From Trileptium ribeirensis (lineage: Eukaryota > Nematoda > Enoplea > Enoplida > Thoracostomopsidae), in assembly GCA_030248225.1 (NCBI GenBank), contig JASANE010017412.1:37382-101381 (forward strand): 64,000 nt of DNA, given 5' to 3'. Position 1 is the stretch's first letter. Each line of letters begins with the position of its first letter. Below the pieces are notes generated by a model. It was not told the origin of the DNA and did not search any database. It worked only from the letters and a program-made list of their open reading frames with translations. Shown piece by piece: positions 44,832-57,604 of this stretch. The position numbers and the translations under genes were made by a program.

Positions 44832-47800
44832 GTACTAGGACCAGTTCTGGCCCTAAGGGATCCCAGCTGCACCACTATATCCCGCCGTGGTGCCCGGACA
44901 GCCACGGCTTCCACGACTCTCCGGTGAACCCCTAGTTGACCTAGGGAATCGCTTAGCTTAGCAGGCTGCCGGCGGGTTTACCTGGGTGTTCGGCCTGGCC
45001 CCTATACAGACCCACGTGTCTAGTACCATGCAGGTCCCCCTGATAGAAGTTCGACCCATAAGCTTGCTCACAGGTATTAAGGCTGACCCGCCTTTCCCTC
45101 ACTCTATTCAAAATCAAGGCCGGGCGGGAACTCCCGCAGTTTAATTTCATGCGCGTGACTATAGAGCGGGCAATGTCTCTGACTTGCCTATGCTGGGTCT
45201 TCTCGTACGATAAGCGACTCTAGATGGAACACCTGGTGGCTAATCCCAGGGTCCTATTGATTTCTCCGGATAGGTGACGGTGTGAACCATTAGATATTGA
45301 ACGCAACACAACTATGTACTAAAGCTGAATGCCGAATGCAAAATTTGCGCCTGGTGGCTTACTACGCTGCTGTTTAATATTTCTATCAAAAATATGTCGG
45401 GCTTTCCTGGTGCCGATTTATAGTTTTGCTCCGTGACTATTAGGTTTAGCCAAATTTTACTTGATCAATTTCTAGAGCAGTTTTATATCGCTTGGGATCG
45501 AATGGACAAGTCAAATCATTTATTGATTGCAAACAAATTATATATGTAGGCACACGATTCTAATACAAAAATTGCTTAATGAAATAATAATGAAAGGTAC
45601 CACGCAAGGGTTCCCGCAACAAGTCTGACCTGTAAGGCGAATTCGTCTCCTGAATGCAGGACGACATTGCCTGCCTTCCTACGATTTAAACATATGCTTT
45701 CGACGTAAAAAAATTCCAACGAGGACCCCGCCGCGTCTAAACGGTGTGGGAGCCTGCGTCTGATAATTCTGACTAAGCTTGGGGAAGCGATTTGCCTGTG
45801 AGAACTCATCAGGATACTGGCTCGGCTACGGGGTGCGGTCTCGGCGGATCTACTAAAACCAGGGTTGACCTATTAAATCGCAGCTAACTCCGACTCGCGT
45901 CCATCTCAGTCTTCTGCATCTGCGGGTATTACTACTTCGGTCCGCTATCATTTGCAGCATATCGGTTCGGCGTGATCACCGGCGTGTTCCTTAACTAGAA
46001 ATGGTTTTATTTGAAAAACCAGGGCCGTAGACTTTGCATTTTGCAACGTATCGAAAATCTCCCATAGCGCTAAAGCTTGATGGAAACGAGTGACATAACG
46101 CACGAGGGGTTATGATACGTCACTCCAATCGAAGTGTCCGGATCCACCCGAAGACAGTTATTGATAGTCAAAAGTGGACGCGGTACTCTACCGTGTCAAC
46201 ACGGCGTGCCACCCGTCTGAGTTTTATGGTTATCGACTTTACTCATTTGAAAAACACTCAAGGCACGAACTCGAATTTTGGTAGTTTCATCGAAAGTCTC
46301 TTTTCCTTTTGTTTCCTTAAAACCTTACTGTGACCCGGTCTGCAAATGACCACGTCCGTTTTGATTGCTGTACTTCCGCTGCTCTTCAACTGACATGACT
46401 TTCACTCGGCTGACCTGGAGCCACCCTCGTCTGACTGTCCTATAATACGAGTCACACCGTTTTACAAATTAAAAGCATGTACGATAATCCCTAGTGCAAA
46501 AGACGGCAAAGGTTCAAGCGGGAATAGGGCGGTACGAGGTCCCGTAGTGTGCTAACATGCCAACTCGAACCGCGGAGGCCCTAAGCTTTTCACTTAAAAA
46601 TTGACGAAGTTGCCTACCGCGTCTACACGGCGTGGGAATTCTGTTTGCATAGAGGAGCTGGCTATGAAGTAAGCGAAAATCTTGCGGTACGGTACTCTGA
46701 ACTTATAGTTGGCCATATCGACAAAATTTTACTTACTCTTAACCACTGCTTGTGCTCGCTGCTGCCTCCAGGTCAACACATCTCTTTCAGCATCTTACCC
46801 TCCCGTGTCCTTGTGTTCTTTCCACTTTCGTTGTGTACTCATTGTTCCACCGAGTCTAATTCACATCACTTAATGCCAAAATTTTTCACCCATCAGGTCT
46901 AGAAAGTAAAGGTTTGCGACCCGGTGCGTGGGCGAACCAGTCAAGCATTGAACGTCTTATGAGCATTTTAGACGCGTGCTTGTTAAATCTTCGGGCTCAT
47001 GCACTTACGGGCGCGCGAAGTATCCGCCGGATTCTCCAGTGCCCGCGAGGGCAGACCTTGCTAATTAATTTTTAAAGCATAAAAGTACACCAGGAGGAAT
47101 TCTGCACCGCGTCTGCACAGTGAGAAGCACAAATGGAAAATGAAAAATAAAAGCGACAACCAAAGGAAACGAGAAACCTTTAAACTATCAAAACTAACGA
47201 AAACGGCGACGACTGCCTGACTCAAGACAGATCACTCGGCCTGTGCTAGAACCGACTGGCTGCGACGCCGCATCGGGCCTTTCCGTTTTTGTACCCTGGT
47301 TTACCCCCTCCCCGTTTTCTCTGTCTGACTTTTCCCCAAAAACTTAAACTTACAAATAGCAGCTAAGAACTAAGCATACACGAAAAAGCTGTCAATGTAC
47401 AAACATTTGGAAACCGACATTAATAATAATAATAATAAAAAATAAAAAACAACATAACGGCATACAACAATGGCTGGCCTATGACGACTATCAGCAATAA
47501 CGGCCAACACACAGTGGCCATGGGGCGCAATACCTGCTTCGGACGAAAAACAAACTAAATCTCGCGCTGGTCTGCGCGAGGTTTTCCAAATTGATAAAAT
47601 ATATCGCCGCTTTAGGAACTGTGGAAATATAAAAATTTTAGGAAATTATTTATCATTTCATTTGGATGGAAAGCAGTAGGCGGCGGGTTTGATGTCCTGA
47701 CTGGTCGCGTAATGATGAGACAAGAATTTTAAGTGTAAACTAAATAGGTGGCCTGTTAGAGGCCGTTTTGTGTGCTAAACTAATAAAATTAGGTGTCCCA

Positions 47801-48480
47801 AGCGGGTTAGGCAGATCCTGAGCGGACCCTTGGGGGTGAGTGGTTTCGCTCTTCGATAAAATAGTGAGCATTAGACCCCGTGGAGCTATAGTGTACCAAA
47901 GATTTGGGAGTTTTGGTCAATTAGATGAGGATTTTAAGCTTTGGAAATTGGGGATTTAAGCACCTAGTTAGGGGTGCACAAGTACTTACGAGTAAGAGAC
48001 AGGTTGACCCGAATGCGTAATTTTGAAATGCTAAGGGACCCTATTGATAATGCGATAACTCTACCTTGCATTAATTTCCATAACATATTAAAACTTCGTT
48101 CTTAAAACACCCCCATGAAAATGAGGTTCCGTTGAAGTTGGTTATTGTTCGTTCTCCTTCACTTCTCAATTTAACTTCCACTTCGCCATACATGTTAAAT
48201 TATGCAACCGCTGCATGCGAAGATAGGTCTCCGAGATTTGAGTCAACGAAAGTTACCAGTTTTAAATTTTTATAAGAGTTCAGCATAATGTGCCGACTCA
48301 TCCTGACACGCAGTACCAAATATATACATTTTACGACATCAATTATCATCAACATACTCATTATTAACCCTTTGTTAGGGATGCGCACCGGGAGCAACCT
48401 GAGGGCACCGAATCAGTGAGACCGAGAATTAAATCGTGAAAATTTCGCCCATCTTCCCCGGCTCATCCGGGTGCGCACCC
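44832..48480. repeat. Unrecognised GC-richer unit, copy 2
   Basis: Collinear with 40527-44831 at offsets of about 4.3-4.5 kb, but much diverged after the first 280 bp. The short minus-strand frames (44953-45150, 45576-45809) are not recognised. The end is approximate, placed after a GC-rich stretch with GTGCGCACCCG near 48480. Confidence 0.5.
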
Positions 48481-49604
48481 GTTTTTCTTTATGCAACAGA
48501 ACAGCGTACAATAATTTTACTTTGCTTATATGTCTACTTTTTATCCATGATCTAGATATCTCCAAATATCTCCTGAAAATCTCGGATTGTTACAATCCAA
48601 CCTAAAATAACAGTTAAATCCGGTCTGTAAATATGATAAATGGGCCATTGATTAGATATCTGCAAAATGCAAAGCTTTGTCAAAAGTCATAAACTGTTGG
48701 AACAATATGTACAAACAAGTAGAGGTGTGCACGTGCAAAAATTTTTGAACATGGGGGTATTTCCGAAAATTGGAGGTTGGCGCACCGCCATCAGACATGT
48801 ACCCACGACCTCAGAGAATTTTTTCAGGCTGTCAAAGTATGGAAATTTTAAACCTGTATAGGGGCTTCGGAAGCTTATCACTATTGAAATAAAAGTATTA
48901 ATCGGCATTTATTTTGGAAATAGTGAATTCTGTGGCAGTAATGTTAGCAGTTCAGGTTACATTACAAATAAAGGGACCCACTTTCATCACTACCTTCTAC
49001 CGCATAATCAGCCACGTAAAAAGTAAGGTCTTTAGGCATTCAACGAAGCCGACAGGTCAGCCCGCCCTCTCCTTCCCTCACGGGAGGCCAAAAGCCTCTC
49101 TCTAAGGCCCGGCAACTCTACAGGAACCTCGGATCTTGAGCGGGTATGCCAAATTCTCAAGCCATCGCAATAAACGGAGCAATTTTGTTTTTTTCTCCAT
49201 TCCGTTAACCAGACGGAACCAAATAGCATTTTTGTTAAGTGAACTGATTGCTGATCATGCGATTACAATTACTAACCAAATTTGTTGTCTGGCACCCCAA
49301 TGTTTCTAATCTAATTTTGCCTTAAAATTTTTGCAATTTAGCTTAAAAATTCCGCCGCCTTCGGCTACAGTGGTTGCACGTTGTGCTGTGGAGGAGCGTG
49401 TGCGGAGCATAAGGTGTCTTAACGGCGAACATTTCTTATTTGCTGCCTGCTTGGCATTGTCCACCACAGCCGCTACTCGACGGTATGTCCGCTACCCGCG
49501 AGCTCTATATTTGAGCCCGTACACCGCCTGTCCAGCGGGTACCCATATCCACGGCCACCTGAGCGCTAAAGTCCTACCCAAAATACAGTATTCCAAGCTA
49601 TCTA
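48481..49604. other. Intergenic with a possible MITE fragment
   Basis: 49350-49510 contains AAATTCCGCCGCCTTCGGC and ATAAGGTGTCTTAACG, similar to the interior of the 12546-12740 MITE but interrupted. No gene is seen. Confidence 0.35.
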
Positions 49605-49830
49605 TAATAGCGGTTTTCCAAGCATATGTTCTTTTTAAAAACTGATTCTTTAACGAATTTGCAGAATTATTATACGTTGGCTTCTTTGGAAATTACTTTT
49701 TCGCTAGGTATCTCGTGACCGGCTCACCGGGCCATCGAGTGACCGGGTCTATGCCATGACCGGGTCACCGGATCGTATGTACTTAGCATGACCGGGTCAC
49801 CAGGCCACAATATGGTGACTTGGTTAAATC
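49605..49830. repeat. Dispersed repeat with expanded GACCGGGTCACC motif, copy 2
   Basis: Homologue of 31590-31790. The motif (TGACCGGNTCACCGG and variants) appears at least four times between 49718 and 49805, each near-palindromic (GGTGACC/GGTCACC), so the array has grown relative to copy 1. Confidence 0.6.
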
Positions 49831-50754
49831 TGCGGACAGAATATTTCAATATGATATATATATGTATACTATGAAAAGCTATGTTGCTAAAATTGCAAAC
49901 AGAGATGCAACCTCCCTCCCTGTTGCCAGAAAGGTGAATAACATCAACTGTCGAGACAAAAGCGTCCATGGCAATGTGTGTAAAGTTATACAAAAAAGTG
50001 TTGCGCTGAAACTGGTATTCATCCAATGTGCATAGTTTATTGTCAAACGGATCAGTTACTGAAAGGCGAGAATCAATTTAATTCAAAACGAAAATTGTTC
50101 ATGAACTTCTCGGAAAATGAGTCTGATTAATATATCTTGCAAACTGACTAATAAATTTTCGACAATTTTTTGGTAATTTGTTAGAATTTTTGTCAAGTTT
50201 CAATATTTCGTCAATTTTCTCAAAATCATGACAGTTCGGCTCGGCGCAAGGAGAGTAGGGGTGGACTGAGCGTGGAAAAGGCGTAAATATGAATTGGTGG
50301 GAATCCGACTATCAAGGTATAACTTCTACCGCCATAGTTGTAGAATGTCCGTCGGCTTATGGGGATAGCTGTGACGGCTAGGCTAATTTTCAGGACATCA
50401 AAAATTTTCTCAATTTCACGAAAATTTTTGCCAAATTTAACCTATATTTGCTAAAAGTTTCCCGATTTTTTTGCTACTTTACGCGAATTTCCCCCAAATT
50501 TCCCCAAATTTTTGTCTATTTTCTCCTCTTATAATTTTACAGTCAAATCATATAGAGGTTTTGCTGATATTAAACAGCTTTTCCAGGTAACCAACGCCAT
50601 GTGGTGATTCACTCAAACGTATCTGCAACTATAAACGTTGCTCACTCGAAGCCGTGCCGCTCGCTGTGATCACCCACTTCACAATTCAAGCTACGGAAAC
50701 TATTTAAAACATAACCATCAAAATACCGAATATATGAACTTCGTGCGAGGCAAT
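49831..50754. other. Intergenic, no gene seen
   Basis: Contains a stretch rich in AAATTTT/TTTGCCA..TTTCC repeats (50140-50530) with no coding capacity. Confidence 0.4.
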
Positions 50755-51290
50755 TGTGTTGCAATTGGATCAATGGTTCCGCAAGGCGCTAATAGGTTTG
50801 TAGTGGTTCAGCGCCGGTGTCCCACTTTACCGAACATTTTTATAAATACAATTAGGTCAATGGTTCCATAAGACGCTTATATGTTTGTTGTGGTTTGACA
50901 CCAGTTGTCCCAGTTACCGACCATTTTATGCGTACAGTTAGGTCAATAATTCTGCAAGACGCTTATATGTGTGTGGTGGTTCGACGCCAGTTGACCCACT
51001 TACCAAACATTTTTATAGGTACAATTAGGTCAATGGTTCCGAAGGACGCTGATAGGTTTGTAGTGGTTCAGTGCCGGTGTCCCACTTGCCGAACATTTTT
51101 ATAAATACAATTAGGTCAATGGTTCCATAAGACGCTTATATGTTTGTTGTGGTTTGGCACCAGTTGTCCCAGTTACCGTCCATTTTTATACGTACAGTTA
51201 GGTCAATAATTCTGCAAGACGCTTATATGTGTGTGGTGGTTCGACGCCAGTTGACCCACTTACCGAACATTTATATAGATACATTTACCA
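50755..51290. repeat. ~87-bp satellite with trimer higher-order structure
   Basis: Six tandem units start at about 50771, 50857, 50942, 51031, 51117 and 51203. Units 1/4, 2/5 and 3/6 are nearly identical, while neighbours are more diverged, so the array is two copies of a ~260-bp trimer. Unit length is close to a multiple of three, so frames run through parts of the array and give repeated peptides (IRSMVP, RFVVVQ, LPNIFI). This is probably incidental. Confidence 0.85.
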
Positions 51291-51784
51291 TTCCATTTAG
51301 TTCTCCAAGTATACTTTTATGTCAACCTGAACTAGTCAGGAATAAGATCCTGGCCATGTGAATTCGTACTCAGACATTTCGGATCTTTTCGGTTATAACC
51401 CCTCCAGAGCGAGAACATGGTTATATTTGATGCTACGAAGCTACAGCAAAAATCTTGATACCATTAGATTTAGCTCGACCGAGCGATTTAGCCATTTTTG
51501 CCATACTTATGGCCAAATTATTTTTCGAAATTTTTGGATTACCAACGGTCTGTACAAGAAGGTCGGATTACCCTATACGGAATCGAAAATCCTGCGAACC
51601 ACGGCAAGCGCCTGTCTAATTGTATGTCGGTTACGTATGTGTAGTTTTTAACGAAATATAATAAATAATACGTGGAATATAATATATCTATGTACTATAT
51701 GATATATATAATGAATGGCAGCGGTAGGCGTTACTGAAAGTTTGAGGAATGTGGTTTATAGCGGCTGTATAGCTGCTATTAAGT

Positions 51785-51865
51785 ATGGTAGGAATAACTC
51801 AGTCCGCCGAACGCTTGGTTGCGATATTAAAGGCATGAGATCTTAGGTTCGAATTCCACCCAGCT
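51785..51865 (+). repeat. tRNA-like sequence, probable SINE head
   Basis: A-box-like TAACTCAGTCCG (about 51795) and B-box-like GGTTCGAATTCC (51846-51857) at tRNA-like spacing. Stems do not pair well, so it is a relic or a SINE rather than a working tRNA. Confidence 0.4.
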
Positions 51866-52019
51866 CTTTCAGACAGCTGCTTTCACATCCTTTCGTCATC
51901 ATATAAATCACCAGGTACATATCAAAAGTTGAGAAACGTAACATGGATGAAATAACACATTTTCAGGAAAAACATATTAAAAAATTTTGTGTTCCATGGG
52001 GAAAATCCAAAAATTCGAA

Positions 52020-52155
52020 AAACACTTACCATATATATGGCTGAAATGGATGTTTCCTGAATCGCCTCATCGAGCTGAAACGATTGGTATTAAAGTTTCT
52101 GCTGTAGCTTCAAAAAGGATCATTTTTGGGCTGGGGGTATAATCGAGAAGACCCG
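52020..52155. repeat. Relative of the 29.3-29.8 kb foldback (right arm)
   Basis: Shares TGGCTGAAATGGAT.TTT, GAGCTGA..CGA.TGGT and CTG.GGGGTA.AATC in order with 29770-29880. Confidence 0.55.
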
Positions 52156-53450
52156 ATTCAGAAATGAACATCTTCGGGCTGTGGTGTTACAATCGAAAAG
52201 ACCCGAATATTTCTTAGCAAGTAACTGAATTAACTGAATATGTAATTCGTAAGCAAATTATTTGCTTCTAAACTCCTCCGAAATTTGAAATAGGGCATCA
52301 ATCATAATGATCAGATCATTTTGACGACAAATCTTGGCTAACTGGTTGGCACCACCTGTGAGATTCGCTGGCTAATAATTATTCTGAATGTAGGCGTACT
52401 GACATACATTACTTCGCCAGTTGGGCCTGAAAAGGTCGTAGCTCACTGTACGAAACTCCAAAAAATGAGTTTCAACGCCAAACATTGGGCAAACTTTAGC
52501 AAAAACGGGGAAAATATGGACATTTAAATTTTTCGACATTCTAGTGGTCGCTGCCTCTGACTCACTCCTTCTACTGTCCATTCTACCCATTTCAGCTACA
52601 TTACACATGGGATTAAGTAAGTCGACCACAAGCGTCTAGGTCCCCCTCTCCCAGTTCCCTCATGTACAATTTATTCTGTACCAATGGAGCACTGCTTGTA
52701 AGGCAGCTAGATTATTAACTGCATACATTGTGATTATAGAACAAAGTCGTAAAACAGTTTCTCTCATAATCTTTTTCTATCAACATATTGCTTTTTATAT
52801 AATTCATCATAGCCTCAGAAATTCGGTGGAAATGTCGGTAAAGCATTGGAGGTAGAATAAATAACTCTAGGTGCAGAATTGTAGATATATCATTATAAAA
52901 TGTTATGTCTTTCGGCAAACGCTTGTTGCTTATGAGAATAACGTATATTACATTATGCCCTGTTGGTTTGTCTTACCTATAAAACCTATATATATGTATT
53001 TAATAAGAATGTTTATCAATTTTTCCACATTATAAACTTTTATGTTCCTAACTATATAATTATTGTAGACTATGTAGCGTTTTGGTTGCGCTGGGAGTTT
53101 GTTTGAGGTCAGAGGGAATTTAACTCAGATCAAATATATAAACGCACAAAGTGGGTTAAAGGCATATCTCATCTTTCGGTCGCCTAACTGTTGACATATC
53201 CTTGTTTCAAGTCATTCAGTATCTATTTTTTTTCAATTTAGCAGCAAAGTTATGAGTTTGGATTAGATATTTCAAAGCAAATTGAGGCTTCGATGTAACC
53301 TTAGTCAATTTGGTCATTATATAGCTTTGATTTGCAGCGGTTTATATTATATAAAATTCTATCGTTGTTAATGTTAGATGTAAGTTTATATTATATTATG
53401 TAGGTATATAGATAGATATGTACGGATATATATGAATATATATACTGGGA

Positions 53451-53850
53451 TCTCTATTCGCCGAAAATTTCGCCAGGGTGCATGACCCGGGCTCATCTTG
53501 GTTCCGAACCGGAGGACGCCCTATTTTGCCAGGGGGTATTTTGCCAAGAGCGGAACGGTTAAAATCGTGTCAGAAACATTGCCAAAACGCTTTTCATAGA
53601 GTTTGGCAAAATTTGCGAAGTTTTTAGTTTCAGGGCGGAATTTTAGTACAAATTTTGATTAAATTTTATGAACTTTGGGGTGTTTTTACTGATGGGAAAC
53701 AAAAAATGTGTTGCAAGAAGCGGTGATCCGCGGAGTGTCCAAAATTTTGCCAGGGGGCACGAACCGGGGGCACTCGGTTTTTGTACGGGGGCACTTAAAA
53801 ATTTGGCCCTCACCCTCCAATTCGGTGAGCCCAGATATGTAAGATTATAT
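53451..53850. mobile_element. Possible MITE with CTGGG/CCCAG ends
   Basis: A GC-richer island in AT-rich DNA. Left ACTGGGATCTCTATTCG and right (complement) CATATCTGGGCTCACCG are alike. The interior repeats TTTTGCCAGGGGG and GGGGGCAC. No convincing target duplication was found. Confidence 0.4.
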
Positions 53851-56140
53851 AATATATATAATATAAACTTATATATATAGGCTTATATTATATATATTAG
53901 AAAATCTGTCTTTGCTATTGTGGAAGCGGATGTAAAATACCTTGTGAAAAGGGACAAAATGCATGATACTTGTTCGGTAAATTATTAATGGTTAATATGA
54001 ATCTGCATGAAAGCGAATTTCAGTCCCTATTAATATATATAAAGCACGCCCATTTATGGAACGGTCCTATTAAGGATTACCGCAATAATTTACTGTCGGA
54101 TAATGTCCCGAGTTAGCAATCATTATCTTCACCAAAATGTAGTGTTCTCAGTTGTCTATCAAATGCCATTTTTAATTTTGTGGTATTCCCTCAACCCGAT
54201 TAATTACCTTAGTTCAAACAAGTTTGGAGTTCATTTTTGGTAAATTTTTATTATAGGTAAAAAGAGATTAGCTGTAGCGGCTGTCTTTCCGCCCGAACAG
54301 ACTTGTAGCTGTGACAGTTATGTTATTTCTATCGACATGACCATGTCTATTTTTTCTTCGCTTTCAGTTTGTCGAAAATTTCTTCAGGAAAGTTCAGCTC
54401 TTCAAAATGTTACAAAGCCCACAGAAATGTGTTCCGTAATGTGACTTGTATATTCCTAAAAAGGTGCACTTTGCTTATTAAGGTACAATTTTGAAGTTGT
54501 GCATCTAGCATATTTGATGTTATACCTAAATAATGCAGAATAACGCATCAGATGGTCCAAAAAACTCCCTATCGCATAAATGCGGTTTGACTTTAAACAT
54601 ATGCTTAGCAACTGCATTGTTGAGCAGCTACTATGGCCTATTAGCCTTGCTCCGGTAGGACGGGGTGACTATAAAGTCGGTATTAGTGTTGTATGTTAAA
54701 TCAATATAATATTAGCAGTGTATTCATTCAAGTCGGTAACCAAGAATCATAGACATTAATATTTGCTCGAAATATATATTAATTCATGCAAAAAAGTGTT
54801 AATGCAATAGAGCTCAAATACAAAGTTAGTACATGGACCGATTGCGGGGTGGGACAGTTTCTGTCACGGTGACAATGTGATACATTACTCCTGTCTACTG
54901 GCTGACATGCTGGCATGTTATGATCTTGTCGGTGAACGTCTCTGTCTCGAATTTGAAATTTTGAAAAAATGTCGCGAATCTGCTATTGTTATAATACCTT
55001 ATGAGACTGAGGTTTTGGCGTATTAAACGACAACGAATTTTCTTATGAAATAAAAATATACAAAGCTAGCAATTTGTTACACGAGGATTGTGAAACTTTT
55101 ATCTATTGAACAACTCAGTGTCTTGTTAAAGCTTACCTAATATAAGCCGTTCATTGAATAGTGCCGTTCCTTAAATAGTCCGCTTACTCTATCCCCGATA
55201 AAAACTTTACAAACTTCTTCGAAATGTGGTACCAACATGTGTGCGAACATTATAAGCATCGAACGCAACTACGACATTGGTTGTGGTTCGTTGTCGGCTG
55301 AGTTATATGTTTCACGCCAGCGACATAAGTTTTAAAGACTCCTGAGTGATATAAAGAGACGGTTATACAAAAATTCATTGACTGAGTTTTCCTTTTCAAA
55401 GCATACAGTGTGTAAAATTGCGTACGTGGCGTTGATTTTTCTCCAAAAAAAGTTCCACCCCGCGGCTTAAAATATCCCATAAACGAGATCGACGGTTTGG
55501 CTCTGGTGTGATTTTTTGATTAATTTTCAGTCTACCAAAAACAAAGTGTTCACGGCGAAACATATCAAGATTTCTACGTCAAAATTTGTTGATAAAAGTT
55601 TATTGCATTTCCTAAAAAACAGGAGCAGTAACAAAAAGAGCAGCTGCTGTTCGTTGCTGTGGCATTTATATATCTATCATTATCTATTCGAAACAAATCA
55701 CACTCCCTGACATTTATTGCATTAGACTACCACATAAAGACTTTCGGTTTTAGTCATCTGATTGCTGGTTCATCTTCGTTTTAGTCAATGTGACCACGAT
55801 AGATTTGGTTGAAGTTTTAGTTTATGTTATGGTTTTTGAAAGTTTTACACTTATTTAATCGTTCCTTTGCTACAGGTTTATTTTCTCCTTAATATAGCGT
55901 TGTCTTAATGTTTTGGCATTATGATCGCCGTAATTAATGCATGTTTGCAAATTAAAATACATACAATATATTCCAAATTCATGCTGTTAAATCCCGGTTT
56001 TCAAAACTTACATTTTATCACTTTGTGTCCACTGGCGTCACGATCTAAAACGCTGCGTTGAGTAAATTTGTCCTTGACGTATGTTTGTATGTGCGCGGAT
56101 ATTCTCTCGCCTTGCGAGGTTCCTTAATCAACGGAGCAAC
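53851..56140. other. Intergenic, no gene seen
   Basis: AT-rich with no recognisable gene or complete repeat. Confidence 0.45.
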
Positions 56141-56215
56141 AGTTCGTTGATAGATTTAAAGTCTGTACGCCGCTTGCCTATGAAATACGATGCGGGTTCG
56201 ATCCCTGGAGCGGAC
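56141..56215 (+). repeat. tRNA-like sequence with a consensus B box
   Basis: B box GGTTCGATCC at 56195-56204 and an A-box-like TGATAGATTTAAAGTC at 56148-56163, with GTACGCCGCTTGCC between. The T stem pairs poorly (GCGGG against CCTGG) and no acceptor stem is clear, so a SINE head is more likely than a tRNA gene. Confidence 0.4.
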
Positions 56216-57604
56216 AATCTTTTGTCAAATATTGCACGACGCACAAATTAATTCGGGCCTTAAAGCATTAATATAGCAGATTGTAAGAAGGGGCAATAGT
56301 CAATAACATTCAAAAACAATAGCGATCATCGATAGCTAGCAGCTTATTACACAGTTCACGTCCTGGCAGATGGTGCATTAACTAGGATGGCATTCCTGAG
56401 ACAACTTTGTGACGTATTCTTTGTAGATCCATGAGGAAAATTGAAAAGCAGCTCCTTAGCTACGGATAGTAGGGGTGTCTGTCCCACCTCTTATGTACGT
56501 CCAGTACCCCTGATGCAATGGAGTCTCGTATTCATTTAGATATTGATGTATAAATAAATTTGAACCTACTTTAATTTCCTCCCCAAGCTTTGTTGCTCTA
56601 AAAAATGCCTATCGGAAACCGGCCAAATCATCGTGTGTTGTAGGTATATGCGTTTGCACGTAGTGTCATACTCTTTCACAAAATTGTTATGACCTCTTGG
56701 TTATTTGAAGTACTAAAACCCCGTTAGTATATAAGTAAACTAGGATAGTTGATAAACACATATGTCTAATGTACTGACATTCATGCTGTAAAAGGCAGGT
56801 ATTATACTAACAAATTGTTTAGTGAAAAACGGCGTAGTGGCTGTAACAATAATTATCCAAATGTTAGGTCAAAATTCAATATTTGGAATTAACCCTTTCA
56901 TGTCCAATTCTACCAGTTGGAATCAGCGCATACTGGAACGCGTCGTACTAACTACGCATACGTTTGCACGCACGTTGTTATTCGCTCGCTTTGCACAGTT
57001 CCTTATATAGCCTAATAACAGCTCCCAGATAGCTCATTGGTTTTGGTACGCCGTTCTCATAGCTGCAGTCGAAGCGCTGCAATTTGAGGTGATCGGATTT
57101 TGTCTCAAACATTGTACGAAACAGAAACAACGTCTGGTGCAAAAGGGTTAAATATCGACTTTGTATGAGGTGCACGCCAAAATTTTATACTATTGACGTA
57201 TAGTCGTCTTATACTCCCCACGAGTGGATGAAATATCAGGGTAATACAAACAAAAAGATAATATATGTATCGTAGTTTTGGAGATACATATATTGATACT
57301 TGCCTGTGGCTCTGGAATGTAATTCATATCGATCCAGGCTAGCACCAACGTACTAGTATAGCTTGGTTATTTATCTTATTTATGTATGGCCGCATTAGGC
57401 TGTGTGATGTCAGGCCTTTTACTCGCGGGATGGAACTGTTCATGTAACAAAATTCGGCATTGTCGGCATATTAAATTCCAAATGTATTTTTATGAAATCC
57501 CAGTTTTGTAAATAATTTTAGTGGGGATATTCAGCTTTTTCTAAAGGGTAAGTTAGTCCCAATCAGTAAACAACAGACATGATGAAGTTATACATGCCAA
57601 ATGT
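56216..57604. other. Intergenic with a second member of the 32.9-kb SINE-like family
   Basis: 56980-57120 repeats the order TATTCGCTCGCTTT, CCAGATAGCTCATTGG (an A-box-like string), ACGCCGTTCTCA and CTCAAACAT seen at 32845-32975. The B box is lost. No gene is seen. Confidence 0.45.

Larger units (their letters stand above)
51291..53450. other. Intergenic with tRNA-like segment and foldback relative
   Basis: Contains a tRNA-like head (51785-51865) and a relative of the 29-kb foldback arm (52020-52155). No gene is seen; the 97-codon frame at 51358-51651 is not recognised. Confidence 0.4.

Noticed and set aside
40527..45105. The 280-bp direct repeats as LTRs of an intact retrotransposon
   Set aside because: No primer-binding site, polypurine tract or pol frame was seen, and homology continues past both copies in the manner of a whole-unit duplication.
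40527..45300. Possible ribosomal RNA in the GC-rich repeat
   Set aside because: Strings such as GGGTCTTCTCGT and GTACTAGGACC recall large-subunit rRNA motifs, but their order and the sequence between them do not fit rRNA in either orientation.
50638..51361. Repeat-containing protein coded by the 87-bp satellite
   Set aside because: The frames are broken by stops between units and unit length varies from 85 to 88, so the shared peptides follow from the DNA repeat.
56141..56215. Functional tRNA gene
   Set aside because: The B box is good, but the T stem and acceptor stem do not pair and no consistent anticodon arm could be drawn.
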